From contig NZ_VOGO01000005.1 in NCBI RefSeq assembly GCF_007923355.1, positions 1-64,000 of the forward strand: 64,000 nt of DNA, given 5' to 3'. A model generated the notes under the pieces. That model had not been told where the DNA came from. It did no database searches and worked only from the letters and a program-made list of their open reading frames with translations. Shown one piece after another: positions 8,006 through 17,000 of the stretch (position 1 is the stretch's first letter; each line of letters starts with the position of its first letter). A program made the position numbers and the translations under genes. The stretch is from Falsiphaeobacter marinintestinus (lineage in GTDB: Bacteria; Pseudomonadota; Alphaproteobacteria; Rhodobacterales; Rhodobacteraceae).

Positions 8006-8887
8006 ATGCTGGACGACAACAACGATATTCACCCGCTGTTTCACGGCGCCCCCTCGACCACCGAGTTCAAGAAGCTACGCAAGCGCATCGTGCGCCAGGT
8101 GCGCGAGGCGGTGGATCAGTACGGCATGGTCCAGCGGGATGGCGCGCAGAAAGACAAGTGGCTGGTCTGCCTCTCGGGCGGCAAAGACAGCTATACCCTG
8201 CTGGCGGTGCTGTACGAGCTGAAATGGCGCGGGCTGTTGCCGGTTGAGATCCTGGCCTGCAATCTGGATCAGGGACAACCCGGATTCCCGGCGACTGTGC
8301 TGCCCGCGTTTCTGGAAAAGATGGGCATACCGCACCGGATCGAATATCAGGACACCTATTCGATCGTAGTGGATAAAGTACCCGAAGGACGCACCTTTTG
8401 CGCTCTGTGTTCGCGGCTGCGGCGCGGGAACCTGTATCGGGTTGCACGGGAAGAAGGCTGTTCAGCGGTGGTTCTTGGCCATCATCGGGACGACATTCTT
8501 GAGACGTTTTTCATGAACCTGTTCCATGGTGGTCGCCTGGCGACAATGCCCCCAAAACTGGTCAATGAAGAGGGCGATCTGTTCGTCTATCGCCCGCTGG
8601 CCCATGTCGCCGAGGTGGATTGCGAAAAATTCGCCAAGGCGCTGAACTATCCGATTATTCCCTGCGATCTGTGCGGATCGCAAGACGGGCTGCAACGCCA
8701 ACAGGTCAAACAGATCCTGGACGGTTGGGAAAAGAACAGCCCCGGAAGGCGACAGGTGATGTTTCGATCCCTGATGAATATCCGGCCATCGCATATGCTG
8801 GACCCGAAACTGTTCGATTTTGCCGGCTTGATGCTGAACCCTGATAAAATTGCGGAAAATAATCCGGATATTCCACACCTGCGTTAA
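8006..8887 (+). CDS. ttcA: tRNA 2-thiocytidine(32) synthetase TtcA
   Basis: Catalyses ATP-dependent thiolation of cytidine 32 in the anticodon loop of some tRNAs, using an Fe-S cluster. The 293-residue protein contains the PP-loop SGGKDS (about residues 57-62), the cysteine pair CALC (about 132 and 135) and a later CDLC, matching the cluster/catalytic cysteines of the family, plus the LGHHRDD motif. I chose the ATG at 8006 because [12 protein letters not shown] looks like the family N-terminus; an in-frame ATG at 7961 would add 15 residues and has a poor GGCGGG site right against it. Confidence 0.93.
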   Translation: MLDDNNDIHPLFHGAPSTTEFKKLRKRIVRQVREAVDQYGMVQRDGAQKDKWLVCLSGGKDSYTLLAVLYELKWRGLLPVEILACNLDQGQPGFPATVLPAFLEKMGIPHRIEYQDTYSIVVDKVPEGRTFCALCSRLRRGNLYRVAREEGCSAVVLGHHRDDILETFFMNLFHGGRLATMPPKLVNEEGDLFVYRPLAHVAEVDCEKFAKALNYPIIPCDLCGSQDGLQRQQVKQILDGWEKNSPGRRQVMFRSLMNIRPSHMLDPKLFDFAGLMLNPDKIAENNPDIPHLR

Positions 8888-8944
8888 CCCGGCAGTCAGA
8901 CCAGATGCCTAGCGTGACCCCACGCAGAGGTAAAAGGTCGGTTC

Positions 8945-10492
8945 ATGCAACGTTCTCTCCCTGGGTTTCTGGCCCGATTTCAGCAGGTGATCCTGCCGAT
9001 TCTCACTGGCCCACCGATTCTTGCCTTTCTGCCCGCCATCACACTGGGGGCCTTCTGGCTGGGCGGTGAACAGGCTTTGGTGATCGTGTCCCTTGGCCTG
9101 CCTTTGCTGTTCATTGCGACCGGTGTTCTTGGGCGATGGCCCACCACCAGCCTTTTGGCCCGCGACAGCGTCACCGGGCTTATGCTGCGGGACGGGTTCG
9201 ATGCCGTGGTTAGTCAGGTCCATGATGAGACGAATGGCAACGGGCTGCGGTCGGCCTGTTTCGTGATCGAACTGGACGATCTGCGCGATCTGGCCACCCG
9301 TCAGGGGCAGGACGCAGCTGATCTGGCAGCCCGGCGCAGCGGTGAACGGATCGCGTCGGCCCTGCGGTCTCAGGATACTGTGGCCCGGCTGGGCGACGGG
9401 CGCTTTGCTGTCTGTCTCCACCCGGTGGCCCAGATGGATCTGGAACTGTGTCTGCAAATGGCAGGTCGAATGCAAACCGCAGTGGAAGAACCCGTTTCGG
9501 TCGATGGCCTGTCGATCTATCTGTCCTGTTCGGTCGGTTTCTGTTTGCGCAGTCGCGCACCGGGCAAAACGGCTGCCGACTGGCAGGGTGCCGCGTTAGA
9601 GGCGTTGGCCGATGCTCAGCTGACCGGACCATCGGCAATTCGCGCCTATTCTGTCGAGATGCACAAACGCGTGCAGACCCGCAGTGACCTGCGCGAAGAT
9701 GTGGCTCAGGCGCTGGATGCGATGCAGATCCAGCCGTGGTACCAACCCCAAATCTCGACCGACACCGGCAAGATCACCGGGTTTGAGGCGCTGGCGCGCT
9801 GGCAGCACCCGGTTTACGGCATGATTCCGCCGAATGATTTCTTGCCGACCATCGAGCAGGCCGGGCTGCTCGAACGATTGGGGCAGGTGATCCTGTATCA
9901 CGCGCTGACCGCGATGAAAGCTTGGGACATGGCCGGGGTGCATGTTCCGCGTGTGGGGTTGAACTTTACCACGCAAGAGCTGCGCAATCCCGGGCTGGTC
10001 GACCGGTTGCGCTGGGAGCTGGACCGATTCGAACTGAGCCCCGACCGCGTCTCGGTCGAGATTCTGGAATCGGTCATGACCGACAGTCCGGATGAAACCG
10101 TGCTGCGCAATATTCGCGGGCTGGGGCAACTTGGCTGTCAGATCGAACTGGACGATTTCGGCACCGGCCATGCCTCGATCGCATCGATCCGCCGGTTTTC
10201 GGTGGGCCGGATCAAGATCGACCGGTCTTTCGTGATGAAGGCCGATCGCGACCCCGAACAACAACGCCTGATCGGGGCGATCCTGACCATGGCCGAACGG
10301 CTGGATCTGGAAACACTGGCCGAAGGGGTTGAAACCGTCGGAGAGCACGCCTTGCTGGCCCAGCTGGGGTGTGACCATGTTCAGGGCTTCGGGATCGGGC
10401 GACCGATGCCGTTCGAACAAACGCTGGATTGGATCGCGGCGCATACAGCGAAATTGCAGGACGCACCGCAGATTGGCGGCACCAAAACCTGA
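8945..10492 (+). CDS. Membrane GGDEF(degenerate)-EAL protein, likely c-di-GMP phosphodiesterase
   Basis: A 515-residue protein. Two hydrophobic segments (about residues 14-63) are followed by a GGDEF-like domain whose signature is LGDGR at about 149-153, so cyclase activity is unlikely. The EAL domain (about 245-500) is intact: FEALARWQHP with EAL at 281-283, GLNFT, VEILES, DDFGTGHAS, IKIDRSF and the EGVE motif, the metal and substrate ligands of active c-di-GMP phosphodiesterases. It therefore probably lowers c-di-GMP at the membrane, perhaps with the degenerate domain as a GTP-sensing module. A single gene between ttcA and yidC. Confidence 0.9.
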   Translation: MQRSLPGFLARFQQVILPILTGPPILAFLPAITLGAFWLGGEQALVIVSLGLPLLFIATGVLGRWPTTSLLARDSVTGLMLRDGFDAVVSQVHDETNGNGLRSACFVIELDDLRDLATRQGQDAADLAARRSGERIASALRSQDTVARLGDGRFAVCLHPVAQMDLELCLQMAGRMQTAVEEPVSVDGLSIYLSCSVGFCLRSRAPGKTAADWQGAALEALADAQLTGPSAIRAYSVEMHKRVQTRSDLREDVAQALDAMQIQPWYQPQISTDTGKITGFEALARWQHPVYGMIPPNDFLPTIEQAGLLERLGQVILYHALTAMKAWDMAGVHVPRVGLNFTTQELRNPGLVDRLRWELDRFELSPDRVSVEILESVMTDSPDETVLRNIRGLGQLGCQIELDDFGTGHASIASIRRFSVGRIKIDRSFVMKADRDPEQQRLIGAILTMAERLDLETLAEGVETVGEHALLAQLGCDHVQGFGIGRPMPFEQTLDWIAAHTAKLQDAPQIGGTKT

Positions 10493-10620
10493 AATTGGGG
10501 CATTTTGCCGGGTTTTGCGGCAACTCGCCCGGGCCGCACGTCCGGAATCCGCTTGACCTTTGGCCCTGCACTCTGTTGAACCCAGCGGTGTCATTCCAAC
10601 CGTGAAGGTGGCTGTCCCCG

Positions 10621-12438
10621 ATGGACGATCAGAACAAGAACCTCATCCTTGCAACCGCGCTCAGCTTTGTCGTGATCCTTGTCTGGTTCGTTGTGTTTCC
10701 GCCCCCCGAGCCGGAACAAGCGCCGCAGACCTCGATTGAGCAAACAGCTCAGACCGGTGAAAATGTGGCCGCTGCGCCCACCACCGCCGAAGCCCCTGCA
10801 ACCAGTGCGGGTCAGACCGACACGACGCTGGAGGCCGCCGGGCAGGACGTGCCCCGCATCGACATCGACACGCCACGCCTGACTGGCAGCGTGTCGCTGC
10901 TGGGTGGCCGGATCGATAATCTGCAATTGAAAGACTACCGCGTGTCGCTGGACAGCGACGAGATCGTCCGGGTCTTGTCCCCGGTCGGCAGCCCGTCGGC
11001 GTATTACGCGCTCTATGGCTGGGCCCCAGGATCCGGGCTGACCATCGACGATGTGCCGGGTGCCAACACCGAATGGACGCTGGAAAGCGGCGACACGCTG
11101 TCGGTTGACAGCCCGGTGTCGCTCAGCTGGACAAACGGACAGGGCCTGACCTTTGGTCGTGAACTGGCCGTGGACGACAATTTCATGTTCACCGTCACCC
11201 AGTCGGTCACGAATGCGACCGGCCAGCAGGTCAGTCTTGCGCCCTATGGCGTTCTGGCCCGGCATGGCGAACCTCAGGATCTGAAGAACTTCTTCGTGCT
11301 GCACGAAGGCGTCGTCGCAATGGCCGATGGCAGCCTGAGCGAGATCGACTATGACGACATGCCCGACTTTGAGTTCGAGCCCCGCGAAGGGGCCCGTGCC
11401 GATGTCACGCAAGTCGAACATGACGGTTGGATCGGGTTCACCGATCACTATTGGATGTCCACGCTGATCCCGGCCCCGGGCAGCGCATTCAAGCAGGTCG
11501 CAAAGTATGACGAGCGCCGCGATATCTATCAGACCGAAGCCGTGCTTCCGACGCAGACGCTGGCCGATGGCGGCTCGGTTTCCGTAACGACTCAGCTGTT
11601 TTCGGGCGCCAAAGAATGGGCCGCAATCCGGAACTATGAAAAAGACGGCATTCTGGGCTTTCTGGACAGCATCGACTGGGGCTGGTTCTTTTTCCTGACC
11701 AAGCCGATCTTCTGGCTGCTGCACGAGCTGAACAAGATCATCGGAAACATGGGCTGGGCCATTATCGGTCTGACGCTGATCCTCAAGGCCATACTGTTCC
11801 CGCTGGCGTATAAATCTTACGTCTCGATGGCCAAGATGAAAGAACTGCAGCCGCAGATGGAGGCCCTGAAAGAGGCCGCTGGCGATGATCGCCAGAAGAT
11901 GCAGCAGGGCATGATGGAGCTGTACAAGAAGGAAAAGGTGAACCCCGCTGCGGGCTGTTTGCCGATCCTTCTGCAGATCCCGATCTTCTTCTCGCTGTAC
12001 AAGGTGATCTTTGTCACGATTGAACTGCGACAAGCCCCCTGGTTCGGACCGTTCCAGGATCTGAGCATGCCCGATCCGACGTCGATCATGAACTTCTTCG
12101 GCTGGCTGCCCTGGGCAGGTCCTGAACCCGGCACGCTGATGGCAACAGTTCTGATCGGTATTCTGCCGCTACTGCTGGGGATATCGATGTTCCTGCAGCA
12201 AAAGCTGAACCCGGCCCCGACCGATCCGACTCAGCAGATGATCTTTGCGTGGATGCCGTGGGTGTTCATGTTCATGCTGGGCGGATTTGCAAGCGGTCTC
12301 GTGGTGTACTGGATTTCGAACAACGTGATCACCTTTACCCAGCAATATCTGATCATGCGCTCTCAGGGGTATACGCCTGACGTGTTTGGCAACATCCGGC
12401 AGACCTTCAATCGCAAGAAGAAGACTGACGAAAAATGA
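10621..12438 (+). CDS. yidC: Membrane protein insertase YidC
   Basis: Inner-membrane insertase that works alone or with SecYEG. The 605-residue protein begins with one membrane segment (LILATALSFVVILVWFVVF), then an acidic, Ala/Thr-rich linker and the large periplasmic P1 domain (about 80-340), then the Oxa1-type core with further membrane segments, the cytoplasmic helical hairpin (MKELQPQMEALKEAAGDD) and NPAAGCLPILLQIPIF. Length and order are typical of gram-negative YidC. It is 2.7 kb downstream of yidD and upstream of engB. Confidence 0.97.
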   Translation: MDDQNKNLILATALSFVVILVWFVVFPPPEPEQAPQTSIEQTAQTGENVAAAPTTAEAPATSAGQTDTTLEAAGQDVPRIDIDTPRLTGSVSLLGGRIDNLQLKDYRVSLDSDEIVRVLSPVGSPSAYYALYGWAPGSGLTIDDVPGANTEWTLESGDTLSVDSPVSLSWTNGQGLTFGRELAVDDNFMFTVTQSVTNATGQQVSLAPYGVLARHGEPQDLKNFFVLHEGVVAMADGSLSEIDYDDMPDFEFEPREGARADVTQVEHDGWIGFTDHYWMSTLIPAPGSAFKQVAKYDERRDIYQTEAVLPTQTLADGGSVSVTTQLFSGAKEWAAIRNYEKDGILGFLDSIDWGWFFFLTKPIFWLLHELNKIIGNMGWAIIGLTLILKAILFPLAYKSYVSMAKMKELQPQMEALKEAAGDDRQKMQQGMMELYKKEKVNPAAGCLPILLQIPIFFSLYKVIFVTIELRQAPWFGPFQDLSMPDPTSIMNFFGWLPWAGPEPGTLMATVLIGILPLLLGISMFLQQKLNPAPTDPTQQMIFAWMPWVFMFMLGGFASGLVVYWISNNVITFTQQYLIMRSQGYTPDVFGNIRQTFNRKKKTDEK

Positions 12439-12581
12439 ACGGCCGGATCGACCATCCGTGGCAGCATCCGATCTTTCTGATCGGATGCGACGCCTTAAGT
12501 GATGGGTCGACCCGTCCGGGTTTCAGGGTGTCTGCGACTGATGTGCGAAAGATGGGCCGCTTTCGGTCCGTGATGAGGTAA
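12435..12581 (+). CDS. Small ORF after yidC, possible relic
   Basis: A 48-codon frame whose ATG overlaps the yidC stop (ATGA) and which ends just before engB. It begins MNGRIDHPWQHPIFLIG. The arrangement HPI..IG..AL vaguely recalls the N-terminus of MOSC-domain proteins, which I recall being found between yidC and engB in related genomes; if so this is a remnant. It includes a short inverted repeat (CCGATC/GATCGG). It may equally be non-coding. Confidence 0.2.
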   Translation: MNGRIDHPWQHPIFLIGCDALSDGSTRPGFRVSATDVRKMGRFRSVMR

Positions 12582-12588
12582 CCCTGCG

Positions 12589-13242
12589 ATGCCACTCCTG
12601 CCTTTTCCGTTGGCCGAAGAGCCTGACGCCGCCATGCTGGAACGGGGCCGCAAACTGTTTGCGGGCCCGTCCGAGTTTGTCAAAGGCGTCGTCGCCATGT
12701 CCGGCCTGCCGGCTGCTGACCGGATGGAGGTCTGCTTTGCCGGGCGCTCAAACGTTGGCAAATCCAGCCTGATCAATGCGCTGACCGGCACCAAGGGGCT
12801 GGCGCGGGCCTCGAACACGCCGGGCCGCACGCAAGAGATCAACTATTTCACGCAAGGGCCAGACATGTATCTGGTCGACCTGCCCGGCTATGGCTATGCC
12901 AACGCGCCGCTGGCCAAGGTCGAACAGTGGCAGAAGCTGTTGAAACGGTATCTAAGCGGGCGTCAGACGCTGCGCCGGGCGTTTGTTCTGATCGATACCC
13001 GCCATGGTGTGAAAGCCGTGGATGATGAAATCATGTCGCTGCTCGACAGCAGCGCAGTGACGTTTCAATGCGTTATGACCAAGGCCGACAAGGTCAAGGA
13101 AAAGGATCGCGACGCCATTCTGGCTCAGGTCCGCAAGGCCTTGTCGAAACACCCCGCCGCGTATCCGGAACTGGTTTTGACATCCTCGGAAAAAGGCGAC
13201 GGGATCCCAACGCTGCGCAGCATCATCGCCGGACTGGGGTAA
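12589..13242 (+). CDS. engB: Ribosome biogenesis GTPase EngB (YihA/YsxC)
   Basis: A GTPase needed for late assembly of the 50S subunit. The 217-residue protein has the G1 loop GRSNVGKSSL, the G2 region TPGRTQEINYF, G3 DLPGYGYA, G4 MTKADKVK and a G5-like TSSEKGDG near the end, all intact. Length is normal. Ten bases separate its stop from the earliest possible argB start, so it is probably cotranscribed with argB. Confidence 0.95.
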   Translation: MPLLPFPLAEEPDAAMLERGRKLFAGPSEFVKGVVAMSGLPAADRMEVCFAGRSNVGKSSLINALTGTKGLARASNTPGRTQEINYFTQGPDMYLVDLPGYGYANAPLAKVEQWQKLLKRYLSGRQTLRRAFVLIDTRHGVKAVDDEIMSLLDSSAVTFQCVMTKADKVKEKDRDAILAQVRKALSKHPAAYPELVLTSSEKGDGIPTLRSIIAGLG

Positions 13243-13299
13243 ACTAAACTTGTGTCTCGGGCCGGATCCGCGACACTCCGCCGGGAACGGATGGATGCC

Positions 13300-14163
13300 A
13301 TGAAGAAACGAGACATGAACCGCGACTGGATCGACACTGCACGGACGCTGTCACAGGCCCTGCCCTATTTGCAGCGATACGACGAAGCGATTGTCGTGAT
13401 CAAGCTGGGCGGTCACGCCATGGGCAGCGACGAGGCCATGGAAGATTTCGCCCGCGATGTGGTGCTGATGCAGCAGGTCGGGATCAACCCGGTGATCGTG
13501 CATGGCGGCGGGCCGATGATCAACGCGATGCTGGACAAGCTGAACATCCAGTCCGAGTTCGTGAACGGCAAACGCGTCACCGATGCCGCGACTGTTGAAG
13601 TGGTTGAAATGGTGCTGTCGGGCGTCGTCAACAAGCGCATCGTTCAGGCGATCAACCGGCAGGGCGGCACGGCCGTGGGCCTGTCGGGCAAGGACGCACA
13701 TCTGATGATCTGCGATCAGACCAACCCTGATCTGGGCTTTGTCGGCACCCCGGCCGAAATGAACCCCAAGATGCTGCAGGATTTGTTTGCACATGACGTG
13801 ATTCCGGTGATTGCGCCACTGGGTGCCGGCCGTAATGGCGAAACCTTCAACGTGAATGGCGATACCGCCGCAGGCGCGTATGCCGCCGCGTTGAAGGCAG
13901 ACCGGCTGTTGCTGTTGACCGATGTCGATGGCGTCAAGGATGCGAACGGCGAAGTCCTGACCGAGCTTAAGGCCGAGCAGATCCGCCAGCTGACCCGCGA
14001 CGGCGTGATTGCCGGTGGGATGATCCCCAAGACAGAAACCGCACTGGACGCCATTCGCGGCGGTGTGCGGGCAGTGGTGATTCTGGACGGGCGCGCGCCC
14101 AATGCCTGCTTGTTAGAGCTGTTCACCGAACATGGTGCAGGGTCGCTGATCCGCCCCGACTAA
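13300..14163 (+). CDS. argB: Acetylglutamate kinase
   Basis: Second step of arginine biosynthesis: phosphorylates N-acetylglutamate. About 287 residues with the amino-acid-kinase motifs KLGGHAMG (phosphate-binding lysine and glycines), [26 protein letters not shown] and the C-terminal [12 protein letters not shown] chose the ATG at 13300 ([10 protein letters not shown]) as the likeliest; an ATG at 13291 preceded by GGGAACGG and a GTG at 13252 are in frame. No other arg gene is adjacent. Confidence 0.93.
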   Translation: MKKRDMNRDWIDTARTLSQALPYLQRYDEAIVVIKLGGHAMGSDEAMEDFARDVVLMQQVGINPVIVHGGGPMINAMLDKLNIQSEFVNGKRVTDAATVEVVEMVLSGVVNKRIVQAINRQGGTAVGLSGKDAHLMICDQTNPDLGFVGTPAEMNPKMLQDLFAHDVIPVIAPLGAGRNGETFNVNGDTAAGAYAAALKADRLLLLTDVDGVKDANGEVLTELKAEQIRQLTRDGVIAGGMIPKTETALDAIRGGVRAVVILDGRAPNACLLELFTEHGAGSLIRPD

Positions 14164-14202
14164 GGCGGTTGCGGGGGCTTTCCCCTTGCTATTCCCCATC
14201 AC

Positions 14203-15015
14203 ATGCATATTTCTGAATGCATGGAGCATGAAACGGTCATCCGCCTGTCGGTCTTTTTAGGCCTGTTTACCCTGTTTGCAGTGGCCGAGGCAATCAGACC
14301 CCGTCGGGCCCGTGTAGCGCCACGCAGCAGCCGCTGGGTGACCAATTGGGGCATTTCCATCCTGAGCACGCTGACCTTGCGTGCATTTGCCTTTGTGGTA
14401 CCGGCATTGGCCGTAGGGGCGGCGCTTGATGCGCGCGCCGAAGGCTGGGGGTTGTTCAACACGCTGGACTGGCCCGTCTGGGTCGAAATGGTCGCCGCGA
14501 TCCTGATTCTGGACTTTGCGATCTGGGCCCAGCACCTGATCACCCACAAAGTGCCGGTGTTGTGGCGTCTGCACCGGGTACACCACGCAGATCGGGATAT
14601 GGATGTGACCACGGCAATCCGGTTTCATCCAGTTGAAATCGGGCTTTCCATGGGCCTGAAAATCGGGTTGGTTTACCTTTTGGGGCCATCTGCGCTTGCA
14701 GTGATCCTGTTCGAAATCATCCTGAATGGGACCGCCATGTTTAACCATGCCAACCTGCGCCTGCCCTTGGCCATTGACCGGATCGTGCGGCTGGTTCTGG
14801 TCACGCCCGACATGCACCGCGTGCATCATTCGGTGCACCGGCACGAACATGACAGCAATTACGGATTTTCCCTGTCGATCTGGGACCGGCTGTTTCGCAC
14901 CTATATCGCGCAGCCCGCCGCAGGGCATAGCGAGATGACCGTGGGCCTGCGCTGGCAGGATGACCGCCCTGCACGGTTGGGGTGGAGCCTGCGCCTGCCC
15001 TTTACCCGCGTGTGA
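14203..15015 (+). CDS. Sterol desaturase/fatty acid hydroxylase family protein
   Basis: An integral membrane di-iron oxygenase of up to 270 residues. After membrane segments (about 10-28, 45-70) come the three histidine clusters: HLITH, HRVHH, and HRVHHSVHRHEHDSNYG, the iron ligands of the fatty-acid hydroxylase superfamily. Two hydrophobic segments separate the second and third clusters. The substrate is probably a membrane lipid, unknown. The ATG at 14203 or 14221 could be the start. The stop overlaps the GTG start of the ferredoxin-like gene, suggesting coupled translation with a possible electron-transfer protein. Confidence 0.85.
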   Translation: MHISECMEHETVIRLSVFLGLFTLFAVAEAIRPRRARVAPRSSRWVTNWGISILSTLTLRAFAFVVPALAVGAALDARAEGWGLFNTLDWPVWVEMVAAILILDFAIWAQHLITHKVPVLWRLHRVHHADRDMDVTTAIRFHPVEIGLSMGLKIGLVYLLGPSALAVILFEIILNGTAMFNHANLRLPLAIDRIVRLVLVTPDMHRVHHSVHRHEHDSNYGFSLSIWDRLFRTYIAQPAAGHSEMTVGLRWQDDRPARLGWSLRLPFTRV

Positions 15016-15659
15016 GCTGGTCCACGATCCACAGCGCCGCTGATGCGGCCGGGCTGATCGTCATGGGCGTCGTCGAGGACGAGGATACTGGCACAATTGC
15101 GCTGCTGGGGACGGGGCCGACCTTTTGGTCGGTCTTCACCGCATCGCCCGAATATGGCGATGGAAACCCGCATCCGGTCGACCGTTGGTCAAAGCGGGTG
15201 ATTGGGGCGATGGCCGCACAGGTGGGCGCAAGTTGCAGCTATCCCTCGGATGGTCCGCCCTATCCGCCGTTCATCCGCTGGTCGATAGAGACGGGGCGGT
15301 TCTTTCAAAGCCCGGTGGGCATGATGGTGCATGACACGGTGGGCATGCTGCTGTCCCTGCGCGGTGCGCTGCATCTGGCCGATCATGTGGCCGTTGTGCC
15401 GATCGAAACCGCATCGCCCTGCCTGACCTGTGTCGACCAGCCCTGCACCACGGCCTGTCCGGTCGGGGCTTTGTCCGCAGACGCGCCTTATGACGTATCC
15501 GCCTGCCACGGGTTTCTCGACACCGAAGCCGGAAAATCGTGTATGCTGGGCGGGTGCGCGGCGCGACTGGCCTGTCCGATCAGCGCCGGTGCGCAGCGAC
15601 CGCCCGCACAATCGGCCCTGCACATGCTCAGCTTCCACCCTGGAGGAGACATCACATGA
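15012..15659 (+). CDS. 4Fe-4S ferredoxin-like protein
   Basis: A 215-residue protein. The N-terminal two thirds is a nitroreductase-like/flavin-reductase-like fold by look (GTGPTFWSVFTAS...), without a motif I can name. The C-terminal part has cysteine clusters CLTCVDQPCTTACPVGAL and SCMLGGCAARLACP, able to hold an iron-sulfur cluster. I use the GTG at 15012 since it overlaps the upstream stop (GTGA); the reading frame has an earlier ATG at 14982 inside the desaturase gene. Position between the di-iron hydroxylase and sixA suggests it may be an electron donor to the hydroxylase; that is inference. Confidence 0.65.
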   Translation: MSWSTIHSAADAAGLIVMGVVEDEDTGTIALLGTGPTFWSVFTASPEYGDGNPHPVDRWSKRVIGAMAAQVGASCSYPSDGPPYPPFIRWSIETGRFFQSPVGMMVHDTVGMLLSLRGALHLADHVAVVPIETASPCLTCVDQPCTTACPVGALSADAPYDVSACHGFLDTEAGKSCMLGGCAARLACPISAGAQRPPAQSALHMLSFHPGGDIT

Positions 15660-16156
15660 CGCGAAATTTGATCCTGATCCGCCATGCCAAGTCCAGCTGG
15701 GATGACCCGGACCTGTCCGACAAGGACAGGCCGCTGAACGGGCGCGGTCGAAAATCGGCCAAAGCCATCGGAGACTGGCTCCGCGCAAAAGGCCATGTCC
15801 CGGATGCGGCGCTCAGTTCGTCATCGACCCGGACGCGCGAAACCTGGGATTTGCTGGGCTTTGACGCGCCGGTAACGTTTACCGATGATCTGTACCACGT
15901 GACCGGCAACCAGATATTGCGGATGCTGTCGGGCGAAACGGAAAAGACCGTCCTGTTGCTGGGCCACAATCCGGGCATCTCAGAATTCGCGGACGAGATC
16001 GTCTCTGCGCCGCCAAAGCATCCAAAATTCGTTGATTACCCGACGGGTGCCACGCTTGTGCTGCGCTTTGACATCGACGACTGGTCAAGCCTCGGCTGGC
16101 GCAGCGGCGCGGTTGTGGATTTCATTGTCCCACGCGATTTGCTCGACCAGATCTGA
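15656..16156 (+). CDS. sixA: Phosphohistidine phosphatase, SixA family
   Basis: A histidine-phosphatase-superfamily enzyme of 166 residues. The catalytic RHAKS motif (LILIRHAKSSW, residues 6-12 region), TRTRETW and the second histidine in LLLGHNPGISEFA are present. SixA proteins remove phosphate from histidine-phosphotransfer domains, though many family members have unknown substrates. The ATG at 15656 overlaps the previous stop (ATGA), and the gene ends before a bidirectional terminator. Confidence 0.85.
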   Translation: MTRNLILIRHAKSSWDDPDLSDKDRPLNGRGRKSAKAIGDWLRAKGHVPDAALSSSSTRTRETWDLLGFDAPVTFTDDLYHVTGNQILRMLSGETEKTVLLLGHNPGISEFADEIVSAPPKHPKFVDYPTGATLVLRFDIDDWSSLGWRSGAVVDFIVPRDLLDQI

Positions 16157-16176
16157 CTTTGGCGTTCAGGCACAAA

Positions 16177-16204
16177 AAAGCCGGGCACAAGGCCCGGCTT
16201 TTCT
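16177..16204. terminator. Bidirectional rho-independent terminator (sixA / aapP)
   Basis: AAGCCGGGC (16179-16187) and GCCCGGCTT (16192-16200) form a 9-bp stem with a 4-base loop; T-rich tails lie on both strands (TTTCTTT on plus; TTTTTTG on minus). It lies between the convergent sixA and transporter operons. Confidence 0.9.
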
Positions 16205-16220
16205 TTGGACTGTAGAAGGT

Positions 16221-16988
16221 TCAGTGCCCCAGAATCTGGCTGAGGAACAGCTGGGTCCGCTCGCTTTTGGGGTTGTTAAAGAACTCTTCGGGTTCGTTCT
16301 GTTCGACGATTTGCCCCGCATCCATAAAGATCACGCGGTTGGCGACCTGACGGGCAAAGCCCATCTCGTGGGTCACGCAAAGCATGGTCATGCCCTCTTC
16401 CGCGAGCTCGATCATGGTGTCGAGCACTTCTTTGATCATCTCGGGGTCAAGCGCCGATGTCGGTTCGTCAAACAGCATGATGCGCGGCATCATGCACAGC
16501 GAGCGGGCAATCGCCACACGCTGCTGCTGACCACCCGACAACTGACCGGGGAACTTGTCGGCCTGCTCGGGGATCTTGACCTTTTCCAGGAAATGCATGG
16601 CCCGTTCTTCGGCCTCTTTCTTGGGGGTCTTGCGAACCCAGATCGGCGCGAGCGTACAGTTGTCCAGGATCGACAGATGCGGGAACAGGTTGAAGTGCTG
16701 GAAACACATGCCAACCTCGGACCGGATCTTGTCGACGTTTTTCAGATCCGAGCTCAGCTCGGTTCCATCAACAATGATCTTGCCCTGCTGATGTTCCTCA
16801 AGCGCGTTAATGCACCGGATCAGCGTGGATTTGCCTGACCCGGACGGGCCACAAATCACGATGCGTTCGCCACGATTCACCGTCAGGTTGATGTCGCGCA
16901 ACACATGGAACGAACCGTACCATTTGTTCATGCCATCGATGGTGATGGCGATTTCGTCAGAGACTTTCATTTGTGAAGCTTCAGCCAT
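16221..16988 (-). CDS. aapP: General L-amino acid ABC transporter, ATP-binding protein
   Basis: ATPase of the AapJQMP/BztABCD importer for glutamate, glutamine, aspartate and related amino acids. The 255-residue protein has Walker [11 protein letters not shown]-loop, the signature LSGGQQQR, Walker [15 protein letters not shown] and the H-loop VTHE. It is the last gene of the operon, 12 bases after aapM. Confidence 0.93.
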   Translation of the reverse strand: MAEASQMKVSDEIAITIDGMNKWYGSFHVLRDINLTVNRGERIVICGPSGSGKSTLIRCINALEEHQQGKIIVDGTELSSDLKNVDKIRSEVGMCFQHFNLFPHLSILDNCTLAPIWVRKTPKKEAEERAMHFLEKVKIPEQADKFPGQLSGGQQQRVAIARSLCMMPRIMLFDEPTSALDPEMIKEVLDTMIELAEEGMTMLCVTHEMGFARQVANRVIFMDAGQIVEQNEPEEFFNNPKSERTQLFLSQILGH

Positions 16989-17000
16989 GATCTGGCCTCC

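Noticed and set aside
10591-12033. 480-residue minus frame opposite yidC
   Set aside because: Antisense to a clear YidC; composition is His/Gln/Arg-rich, not protein-like.
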